Assembly: GCA_014607495.2 (NCBI GenBank)
Contig: CP053148.1
Coordinates: 14,198,001-14,262,000 of the forward strand
Source: Carposina sasakii
Lineage: Eukaryota; Arthropoda; Insecta; Lepidoptera; Carposinidae
Direction of reading: 5' to 3'
Length of the DNA stretch: 64,000 bases
A model generated the notes under the pieces. That model was not told where the DNA came from and did no database searches. It saw only the letters and a list, made by a program, of their open reading frames with translations. Position 1 is the first letter of the stretch. Every line of letters begins with the position of its first letter. A program made the position numbers and the translations under genes. Positions 62,001 to 64,000 of the stretch are shown here, piece by piece.

Positions 62001-62835
62001 CCGTGCCAGCGCTAAAAAAAATATTTATTAGGTTTTTTTCTGTGTTGAGATATATAATTAACGCTTGAAGGCAAGTCCTATACTTTATCTAATAGCGTAC
62101 AAGTAAGGGTTGCATAGTACAAGACATGTAAAAACTTACGGTAAGTAGTTTCCTGAGGCCGTGGTAGGTTTGAATCATCGTTACTATACCCGTGGAAAGC
62201 TCCCGATGAGTCGAACGTTCCACCACATGCTTCAGCGTTATCCATCGCCCTATATAAAGATGTGTAGTGTAATTTTATATTATACTTTTTCTTGTACATA
62301 AAGTTGATATCATAATTTACTTCTCCTTGGGGCTAAGAACCTAACAACCTCTGTCTAGACTAAGAAGTACCTAACAATTATTTTACAAACAAAATCGAAA
62401 TTTGCAGTGACCGAAATATTCCCATCGACGACAGCTAGGCTCCATGTTAGATACCCAGTGGCAAATATGTATTTATGTCCCATCCGTGTTATACTAAACT
62501 TAAATTTGTACACAATAGGTACATAGTGGCACGAGATGGATAGAACGCGCATACTACTACCCGCATATTCCTCATATGTCAGATAGCTTTTCCGAAGGAT
62601 AAATATGATGTTGTCTCTATCTTAACTAAGTTTTAGAGTAAGACAGCCTCAACTTTATCATATAGGCTATCTGGAAAAACCATCCCTTAATGAAAATGTA
62701 TTTTAAATAGATTTTCATAGTAAATTCCGTACCATTCCGGCAAGTTATCCTCGTGGTTCTGCTGATCTCCCCATGGACGTCGGTTGGTATGCCACGTGTG
62801 TTTCTCCTGGGTAGGCCTGTCGCCCCAGTCACGTT
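28954..62835 (-). CDS. Gyf: Gyf / GIGYF, GYF-domain translational repressor (22 coding exons, 5' end outside window)
   Basis: GIGYF proteins bridge the cap-binding repressor 4EHP and Me31B/DDX6 to silence and destabilise mRNAs in the cytoplasm. The 22 exons join in phase to 1379 residues plus stop, numbered here from the first whole codon. Recognised parts: WGDRP and LPEW ... GTFDSSGAF (30-52), the Me31B/DDX6-binding type segment; a Met/Gln-rich region with nine 9-residue repeats (about 355-435); GYF domain (about 628-690; [26 protein letters not shown]); Lys/Glu/Gln-rich coiled-coil stretch (891-1134); two SLAEIQ/TLAEIQ motifs; ENWCASAL...[10 protein letters not shown] fold (about 1247-1305); conserved end LLGFSV-like [17 protein letters not shown]. 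The N-terminal 4EHP-binding motif must lie upstream of the window. All introns are GT-AG, but the donor of the 16 kb intron is weak (GTCCTG). An extra exon inside that intron cannot be excluded. Confidence 0.95.
29398..29560 (+). repeat. Fragment of the GCCTATTGCAGTCCACTGCTGG family
   Basis: Shares CCTATTGCA[AG]TCCACTGCTGGA and GTAGGC with 10188-10235 and 40109-40370; a weaker relative is at about 63700-63750. The full copy at 40109-40370 is about 260 bp. Dispersed moth repeat, class unknown. Confidence 0.6.
29597..29705 (-). CDS. Gyf: Gyf exon u
   Basis: Residues 1305-1341. Acceptor TTCCATCAG, donor [29 protein letters not shown], then [10 protein letters not shown]. Phases fit both neighbours. 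Confidence 0.88.
30034..30416 (+). mobile_element. TA-flanked MITE, copy 4
   Basis: Same family as 844-1216 with altered ends (CAGCGTG at left, ATCCTG at right). It lies in the Gyf intron before the last-but-one coding exon. Confidence 0.8.
30827..31613 (+). pseudogene. Non-LTR retrotransposon reverse transcriptase fragment
   Basis: Frame 1 (30827-31354) carries the fingers motif [35 protein letters not shown] and [15 protein letters not shown]. After a small frameshift at about 31345, frame 2 (31344-31613) continues with [20 protein letters not shown] and the catalytic GYADD box. Endonuclease and C-terminal parts are missing. It opposes Gyf in orientation and lies in its intron. It belongs to the same broad RT group as, but is not a copy of, the element at 9490-14316. 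Confidence 0.85.
31614..32121. repeat. Intron sequence with a (ACAT)n-linked repeat at 31880-32000
   Basis: The block ACATACATACAACTGTGATCCC ... GTGACTAGTTGCTAGGTCATCG recurs at 36130-36200 and 63180-63370 (GACAAGTTGCTAGCTCATCG). Dispersed repeat; no gene. Confidence 0.5.
32123..32353. mobile_element. MITE with AAGGTC[TA]ACCAAAA ends
   Basis: Left AAGGTCAACCAAAATGTACT and right, minus strand, AAGGTCTACCAAAAAGTACT form inverted ends about 27 bp long, flanked by TATA. A truncated copy is at 39527-39690. Non-coding. Confidence 0.75.
32731..32775 (-). ncRNA. Hammerhead-ribozyme-like motif, left arm (sense to Gyf transcription)
   Basis: On the minus strand: helix I strand TAATC, CTGATGA core, stem-loop II GCCA-loop-TGGC, GAAA, short helix III CATATG, cleavage triplet GTC, helix I strand GATTA. 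The order is that of a type I hammerhead with a minimal helix III, as published for Penelope-like elements. One extra U lies between CTGATGA and stem II, so activity is not assured. Confidence 0.7.
33058..34107 (-). pseudogene. Penelope-like reverse transcriptase / GIY-YIG endonuclease, left copy, 5'-truncated
   Basis: The frame starts in the (AT)n spacer and reads through [19 protein letters not shown] and [11 protein letters not shown], the RT catalytic YVDD box. The RT end and linker follow, then a GIY-YIG endonuclease ([20 protein letters not shown] with the downstream R and E helix) ending at 33058. About 340 residues against roughly 800 in a full element, so fingers and palm start are missing. 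Uninterrupted to the stop, hence young. The spacer-proximal [11 protein letters not shown] is AT-repeat readthrough. Confidence 0.88.
34070..34128. repeat. (AT)n microsatellite at the palindrome centre
   Basis: Nearly pure TA/AT run between the two Penelope copies. Such a tract can itself form a cruciform centre. Confidence 0.85.
34133..35110 (+). pseudogene. Penelope-like reverse transcriptase / GIY-YIG endonuclease, right copy, 5'-truncated
   Basis: Mirror copy of the left ORF. It begins at [19 protein letters not shown], about 17 residues later than the left copy, and has the same predicted protein to the stop at 35110. No ATG precedes the YVDD box, so it has no normal start and is a dead but undecayed copy. 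Confidence 0.88.
35393..35437 (+). ncRNA. Hammerhead-ribozyme-like motif, right arm
   Basis: Mirror copy: TAATC 35393-35397, CTGATGA 35398-35404, stem II 35406-35420, GAAA 35421-35424, GTC 35430-35432 (predicted cut after 35432), GATTA 35433-35437. It lies 280 bp downstream of the endonuclease stop, in the element's terminal region. In the Gyf transcript this copy is antisense. Confidence 0.7.
35665..35788 (-). CDS. Gyf: Gyf exon t
   Basis: Residues 1264-1304. Acceptor GTGTTTCAG, donor [28 protein letters not shown], then [16 protein letters not shown], matching the strongly conserved vertebrate GIGYF block. The Penelope-like palindrome begins a few bases inside the following intron. Confidence 0.96.
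36441..36632 (-). CDS. Gyf: Gyf exon s
   Basis: Residues 1201-1263. Acceptor CGACCTCAG, donor [17 protein letters not shown], a Pro/Lys linker, then [18 protein letters not shown], the first helix of the conserved C-terminal fold. Confidence 0.95.
36810..36994. mobile_element. MITE with GGTC[AG]GTTCATAT ends
   Basis: Left GGTCAGTTCATATTTGACGG and right, minus strand, GGTCGGTTCATATCTGACGG. Subterminal ACGATGCGT-like words are also inverted. 185 bp in a Gyf intron. Confidence 0.7.
37349..37466 (-). CDS. Gyf: Gyf exon r
   Basis: Residues 1161-1199. Acceptor TTTCAAAAG, donor [27 protein letters not shown], then [14 protein letters not shown]. Confidence 0.9.
37510..37620. mobile_element. Hairpin MITE, AAAGTTGATGCTGTCT family, copy 2
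   Basis: AAATTTGATGCTGTCG and GACAGCACCAACTTT arms, with TCAGATAGCCTATCTGAAG at its left. More diverged than copies 1 and 3. Gyf intron. Confidence 0.65.
37719..37796 (-). CDS. Gyf: Gyf exon q
   Basis: Residues 1135-1160. Acceptor TTTCATAG, donor [29 protein letters not shown] then SLAEIQ, a second copy of the LAEIQ motif. Confidence 0.92.
38392..38610 (-). CDS. Gyf: Gyf exon p
   Basis: Residues 1062-1134. Acceptor GCAATAAAG (pyrimidine-poor), donor [24 protein letters not shown], then [15 protein letters not shown] and a Gln-rich helix. Confidence 0.9.
38720..38798 (-). CDS. Gyf: Gyf exon o
   Basis: Residues 1036-1061. Acceptor GGTTTGTAG, donor CAG|GTGGGT. Charged helix [20 protein letters not shown]. 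Confidence 0.9.
38900..39012 (-). CDS. Gyf: Gyf exon n
   Basis: Residues 998-1034. Acceptor TTTCCGCAG, donor [20 protein letters not shown] block followed by a charged helix ([12 protein letters not shown]). Confidence 0.9.
39110..39190 (-). CDS. Gyf: Gyf exon m
   Basis: Residues 971-997. Acceptor TTCCAATAG, donor AAG|GTATAG. Basic: [20 protein letters not shown]. Confidence 0.85.
39527..39690. mobile_element. Truncated MITE, AAGGTCTACCAAAA family
   Basis: Left end and body match 32123-32353 closely (ACTGATTATCTTTTGACACG); the right end is lost after TTCACTATAG. Confidence 0.7.
39825..40064 (-). CDS. Gyf: Gyf exon l, Lys/Glu-rich
   Basis: Residues 891-970. Acceptor ATTTATTTAG, donor [26 protein letters not shown] then long Lys/Glu runs. 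The plus-strand hydrophobic frames here are reverse shadows of the AAG/GAA codons. Confidence 0.9.
40109..40370 (+). repeat. Dispersed repeat, GCCTATTGCAGTCCACTGCTGG family, longest copy
   Basis: Begins CAGCCTATTGCAGTCCACTG and contains CACGCCACAAGGCTACTGCC and GGCGCTGCTGCCCACCTCCC. GC-rich compared with the surrounding intron. Confidence 0.6.
40444..40652 (+). repeat. Dispersed 260 bp repeat, copy in Gyf intron
   Basis: Matches 42466-42730 from GTACAAGTCAGTAG to the (TATG)n tail; the first 60 bp are missing. Confidence 0.65.
40709..40984 (-). CDS. Gyf: Gyf exon k
   Basis: Residues 799-890. Acceptor CTGTTACAG, donor CCG|GTAAAT. Ser/Pro-rich with [19 protein letters not shown] and [14 protein letters not shown]. 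Confidence 0.9.
41970..42301 (-). repeat. Interspersed repeat, inverted relative of 5640-6130
   Basis: The minus strand begins CTACACTAATATTATAAAGAGG and contains TTCTTTCACCGTTTGAATCC. TTTTCCCCTTCCCGTGGGAAT is internally duplicated about 120 bp apart. Confidence 0.55.
42466..42730 (+). repeat. Dispersed 260 bp repeat, fullest copy
   Basis: Starts CTTTTATGCTGCTCCGGGAG and ends ATGCGTGATTATACG. Reference copy for the family. Confidence 0.65.
42731..43373. other. Gyf intron, nothing recognised
   Basis: AT-rich, no repeat family or coding signal recognised. Confidence 0.4.
43374..44670 (+). mobile_element. Nearly intact mariner element
   Basis: 1297 bp. Inverted ends CGAGGGCTGTTTGATAAGTC on both sides (right side CGAGGGCTGTTTGATAAGTC on the minus strand), flanked by TA at 43372-43373 and 44671-44672. 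Full mariner size. It sits in the 16 kb Gyf intron, in the opposite orientation. Confidence 0.95.
43556..44545 (+). CDS. Mariner transposase with one premature stop near the C-terminus
   Basis: Cuts and pastes the element via its inverted ends. The ATG at 43556 ([14 protein letters not shown]) is the usual mariner start; an upstream in-frame ATG at 43529 adds nine residues. N-terminal paired helix-turn-helix (to about residue 110), then the DD34D catalytic core: first Asp in [12 protein letters not shown], second in [10 protein letters not shown], third in [13 protein letters not shown], with 34 residues between the last two. TAA at 44543 follows YFLEGI. The frame continues [19 protein letters not shown] to a second TAA at 44603, which is the normal family ending. 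So 20 codons are lost through a single stop codon, with no frameshift. Whether the truncated enzyme works is unknown. Confidence 0.92.
   Translation: MEKTEFRAVIKHFFMKGCSAATIKIELDSVHGTNAPTLQTVYNWINDFKRGRSSTSDAPRSGRPIEVTTEDVVEEVHNIVLDDRRVKVREIAENTGISTERVHKILHEDLGMTKLSARWVPRLLTIEQKHERKRISKMCLDMMKRNPRNFLSRFVTVDETWVHHYTPESKQQSKQWMATGERAPKKAKTVLSAGKVMATVFWDGEGIIMIDYLEKGKTITGRYYAELLDRFNAELLEKRPKLSPKKVLFHQDNAPVHTSTIAMAKIHELGFELVPHAPYSPDLAPCDYYLFPNLKRWLGGQKFLTNEDCIAGVNAYFEDLDKTYFLEGI
45421..45645 (-). repeat. SINE-like repeat, inverted relative of 20218-20836
   Basis: The minus strand contains ACTAGTGGACGCGCGCGACT, CGCGTGGACTGTAGAAAAAA and GGGATAAAAGTAGCCTATAT. Confidence 0.7.
46295..46322. repeat. 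Perfect 13-bp hairpin with 2-nt loop
   Basis: TAGGCCCAAACGT, TG, ACGTTTGGGCCTA. GC-rich compared with the surrounding intron. Confidence 0.75.
48755..49040 (+). pseudogene. C-terminal fragment of an RTE-like non-LTR retrotransposon
   Basis: Frame reads [20 protein letters not shown], then [21 protein letters not shown] and, after a stop, [11 protein letters not shown]. The RWYGHV...R..R..K.RWMDCV...CADP pattern ends RTE-type ORF2 proteins in moths. Confidence 0.75.
49041..50170. other. Gyf intron, nothing recognised
   Basis: AT-rich, no coding or repeat signal recognised. Confidence 0.4.
50171..51739. mobile_element. Foldback-like element with perfect 50-bp inverted ends and short-word arrays
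   Basis: 50171-50220 and 51690-51739 are exact inverted copies beginning ACACGCCCTATGTCAGATAC. Inside each end, words such as TCAGATACGCAAAATGCC go on with loose spacing (to about 50345 and from about 51575). The interior holds a copy of the dispersed 260 bp repeat that is itself split by another element (50511-51373). No transposase. Confidence 0.8.
50511..51373. mobile_element. MITE-like element with CGTAGTTC[CT]GCAGAAA ends and TCAACT duplication
   Basis: Inverted ends: left GGCCGTAGTTCCGCAGAAAG, right (minus strand) TCGTAGTTCTGCAGAAATAG. TCAACT occurs at 50505-50510 and 51374-51379. It splits a copy of the dispersed 260 bp repeat, whose two halves resume on each side. GTCGTTTT and GACGACCAA-like words recur inside. 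Confidence 0.7.
51740..52587. other. Gyf intron; imperfect short-word array at 52190-52275
   Basis: Words AAGTGTCTATTTTGAGAAGT, CCAATTTGCGAATAAGACG and GCCATTTTAAGAATC resemble the arrays listed at 3905 and 14936. No gene. Confidence 0.4.
52593..56676 (-). mobile_element. Transib (RAG1-like) DNA transposon, degenerate
   Basis: 4084 bp bounded by inverted ends; right end CACAGTGGTTCCAATGTATG (minus strand), left end TACAGTGGTTCCAATGTATG. CACAGTG is the V(D)J signal heptamer, and the ends of Transib elements resemble it. A 5-bp GC-rich duplication TGGCG lies at 52588-52592 and 56677-56681, the expected Transib size and composition. The inverted ends run about 340-350 bp with roughly 94 percent identity by eye, much longer than usual. 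It lies in the 16 kb Gyf intron. Confidence 0.9.
53324..55815 (-). pseudogene. Broken Transib transposase (RAG1 core relative)
   Basis: RAG1-like DDE-family transposase in at least four frame blocks. 55815-55385: N-terminal part ending in a [14 protein letters not shown] motif. 55150-54923: divergent, interrupted. 54671-54087: [27 protein letters not shown] (two zinc-binding-type Cys), then [20 protein letters not shown], the signature shared with RAG1. 54025-53687: [20 protein letters not shown], then [34 protein letters not shown]. 53750-53620: [10 protein letters not shown], the region of the third catalytic acid. Final tail to 53324. Stops and frameshifts between blocks rule out a functional enzyme. 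Plus-strand frames here are shadows. Confidence 0.88.
56682..57060. other. Gyf intron, nothing recognised
   Basis: AT-rich intronic sequence just downstream of the exon at 57061. No feature seen. Confidence 0.4.
57061..57216 (-). CDS. Gyf: Gyf exon j
   Basis: Residues 747-798. Acceptor TTTCTAG|ATG. Encodes [20 protein letters not shown] and ends SEFWDQE. The only in-phase donor I see is GAG|GTCCTG, a weak site, and the following intron is 16 kb. Confidence 0.85.
57304..57397. other. Very GC/CpG-rich block in a Gyf intron
   Basis: About 94 bp of nearly continuous GCG/CGC words inside an AT-rich intron. An open minus-strand frame (57231-57545) spans it but is bounded by non-coding AT-rich ends and lacks splice sites that fit the Gyf phases, so I do not call an exon. 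Confidence 0.5.
57916..58020 (-). CDS. Gyf: Gyf exon i
   Basis: Residues 712-746. Acceptor CGTTTTAG, donor ATG|GTAAGT. Encodes [20 protein letters not shown], then [13 protein letters not shown]. Confidence 0.92.
58060..58175. mobile_element. Hairpin MITE, AAAGTTGATGCTGTCT family, copy 3
   Basis: AAAGTTGATGCTGTCTCTAA and TTAGAGAAAGACAGCATCAA arms; outer ends GGGCCTGTTTTCCCA and GAAAAATCGGCCC. Gyf intron. Confidence 0.7.
58602..58664 (-). CDS. Gyf: Gyf exon h
   Basis: Residues 691-711. Acceptor TTGTTGTAG, donor GAT|GTAAGT. Short: [19 protein letters not shown]. Confidence 0.9.
58844..58999 (-). CDS. Gyf: Gyf exon g, core of GYF domain
   Basis: Residues 639-690. Acceptor TCCATAG, donor CCA|GTATGT. 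Carries [19 protein letters not shown], with the Gly-Pro-Phe and Trp residues of the proline-peptide pocket. The name-giving GYF is GFF here. Then [10 protein letters not shown] and [11 protein letters not shown]. Confidence 0.97.
59539..59721 (-). CDS. Gyf: Gyf exon f, start of GYF domain
   Basis: Residues 578-638. Acceptor TGTTTCAG, donor ACT|GTAAGT. Ends with [11 protein letters not shown], the first beta strand of the GYF domain. Confidence 0.95.
60239..61280 (-). CDS. Gyf: Gyf exon e, large Met/Gln/Asn-rich exon
   Basis: Residues 231-577, the largest exon. Acceptor TATTTTAG, donor TCA|GTAAGT. It begins [20 protein letters not shown] and contains the 9-residue repeat array. Plus-strand open frames over this exon are shadows of the repeat. 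Confidence 0.94.
60665..60907 (-). repeat. Coding 27-bp minisatellite in Gyf
   Basis: Nine consecutive 9-residue units of the form N-T/S-G-L-x-S/T-N-M/L-Q (for example NTGLPSNMQ). Units differ at the fifth residue (P, H, Q, N, A) and at synonymous positions, so the array is not newly homogenised. Confidence 0.9.
61388..61725 (-). CDS. Gyf: Gyf exon d
   Basis: Residues 118-229. Acceptor CTATCTAG, donor AA|GTAAGT. Low-complexity Ser/Pro/Gln-rich sequence ([16 protein letters not shown]) ending in [12 protein letters not shown]. Confidence 0.92.
61872..62011 (-). CDS. Gyf: Gyf exon c
   Basis: Residues 72-117. Acceptor TTTTTTTAG, donor AAG|GTAAAA. Contains [20 protein letters not shown], a GIGYF-like block with the WW pair, then a basic end. 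Confidence 0.92.
62140..62249 (-). CDS. Gyf: Gyf exon b
   Basis: Residues 35-70. Acceptor TTATATAG, donor [27 protein letters not shown] carries the conserved GTFDSSGAF half of the DDX6/Me31B-binding segment. Confidence 0.93.
62578..62690. mobile_element. Hairpin MITE, AAAGTTGATGCTGTCT family, copy 4
   Basis: TATGATGTTGTCTCTATCTT and GTAAGACAGCCTCAACTTTA arms with TCAGATAGCTTTTCC and GGCTATCTGGAAAAACC at the outside. It ends about 45 bp from the Gyf exon at 62733-62835. Confidence 0.7.
62733..62835 (-). CDS. Gyf: Gyf exon a (first in window)
   Basis: Residues 1-34. Acceptor ..TTCATCAG; donor TG|GTACGG splits the Trp codon. It encodes [11 protein letters not shown] and ends LPEW, the start of the Me31B/DDX6-binding type segment. 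It enters in phase with two bases of a split codon, so at least one upstream exon exists. Confidence 0.9.
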
Positions 62836-64000
62836 CTGATGAAGAATTTCATTCATTTATTTTATTTTGTACGGAAAACAGTGATATAGGAAACTGTACA
62901 CTAATTATATGTATTCACTTATAAGCTGAGACTTGTTAAATGCTATCGAAATATGTAGTAACAATAATGGTGCAATGAAATGCAAACACTCTAACATTGC
63001 AACCGAAAATAACAACCAGGAAACCAGTTCAAACCAGTCACTGGTAACAGCATGCTTAAATTTAATTGGCGTTGAATTAAATAAATCAAAATAACTAATG
63101 TTGAGGAACTTATTCACTTGGGTCGCTGTTCTCACGAGGAAAGAGTTGTCTATAATTTATGTGGCATTGAGGGAGAAAAAACATACATACATACATGCAC
63201 ACTGCTATGCTCCCAAAAATGGGATAGCGAAAACTACTGTACCGCTACTAGATCTTACAGGTACGTTTAGCATAGCGACCCAACCATTTAGCATGTGAAT
63301 GATCAGTGACAAGTTGCTAGCTCATCGCCTGAGAGAACGCCCCCTTAATTCCTTAGTCGACTCATACGACATGAACGGAGAATTAATTTGGTAAGATTCC
63401 GAAATTCCGTATTTTTTAAACCTTGGTATTGATCGATGTTTACCAATAGCAACCACAAAACAAATATGTTTACATGTATAGCAGTCATCTCATCACTGCG
63501 AGCTTAGCAATTGCAACAAATTGTACGAGCGACAGCAAAGTTCGTTGAGTTGTCAAAGCATTTTCTCCAATAGGCAATCTTCATTTACCCCGTCCGTTAG
63601 TTGACGTAATGAATTCTAAATGCTATTGATAACATTTCGCTTACTTTACGGACTTCGCTCGTAAAATTGATACATTGTACCCATTTCAGCCATGAGAAGT
63701 CCAACGAACCTCCTCCAATAGGCCTCCCCAATGACCTCCACTGCGACCGGTCGGATACGGCTTGCATCCAGCAGATATCCGCAACCTGATATCGTCATTT
63801 TTTTGTGTGCATGTGCCACTAGTATTAAATAAAATTAGTGTAATCTATCTGAGTACAATAAACCAAACAGTAAAGAAAGTAATTTTCTGTGAGTAAAAAT
63901 TGTTATTGAAATACCCCCACAAAAAAATGACGACATCGACGTTCCGTTACACGTAAAATTTAAATTAAAAAACCCATTAAATAAAATACATTCGGCCACG
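62836..64000. other. Gyf intron running off the right edge
   Basis: A dispersed repeat lies at 63180-63370 (with (ACAT)n) and a weak relative of the CAGTCCACTGCTGG family at about 63700-63750. I find no further exon that joins in phase to 62835, so the next upstream exon is probably outside. Confidence 0.45.

Noticed and set aside
63660..63790. Possible upstream Gyf exon (Gly/Arg/Trp-containing frame)
   Set aside because: The sequence resembles the dispersed CAGTCCACTGCTGG-type repeat and does not join in phase to the exon at 62835.

Overview
The window looks like nuclear DNA of a lepidopteran insect, probably a moth. Reasons: intron-rich genes with GT/AG junctions, AT-rich introns full of young and nested transposons, and short repeats with tails common in moth and butterfly genomes (for example the ending TTATAATATTAGT). 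Nothing bacterial is present: no operons, no CRISPR array, no tRNA or rRNA gene that I could recognise.

Left part (1-28.4 kb). A gene start lies at 1-129 on the minus strand and runs off the edge. At 3229-3588 (+) is a complete intronless gene for a 119-residue protein with a helical, winged-helix-like N-terminal part and a Cys/Arg-rich, protamine-like tail. The start of the left-edge gene resembles its N-terminal part, so the two may be divergent paralogues. The rest of this part is repeats: a degraded Gypsy integrase piece, TA-flanked MITEs, a rotting non-LTR retrotransposon (9.5-14.3 kb) carrying at least three later insertions, a hAT-type non-autonomous element, a 2.6 kb inverted-array element and an internally deleted mariner.

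Right part (28.4-64 kb). One gene fills it: the minus-strand orthologue of GIGYF (Drosophila Gyf), the GYF-domain scaffold of the 4EHP-GIGYF translational repression complex. I could place 22 coding exons with consistent splice phases, encoding the last 1379 residues and the stop. The N-terminal exons lie beyond 64000. The Me31B/DDX6-binding segment, a nine-copy 9-residue repeat, the GYF domain, a charged coiled-coil middle and the conserved C-terminus are all readable.

Gyf introns hold the most striking elements. (1) A Penelope-like element present as two near-identical head-to-head copies forms a 1.48 kb-arm palindrome (32557-35611) carrying a hammerhead-ribozyme-like motif in each arm, inserted just inside a 5' splice site. 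(2) A 4.1 kb RAG1-like Transib transposon (52593-56676) has an exact CACAGTG heptamer at one end, a 5-bp GC-rich target duplication (TGGCG) and unusually long inverted repeats. (3) A mariner (43374-44670) is nearly intact, with one premature stop. (4) A nested element lies at 50171-51739. Small hairpin MITEs recur in three Gyf introns.
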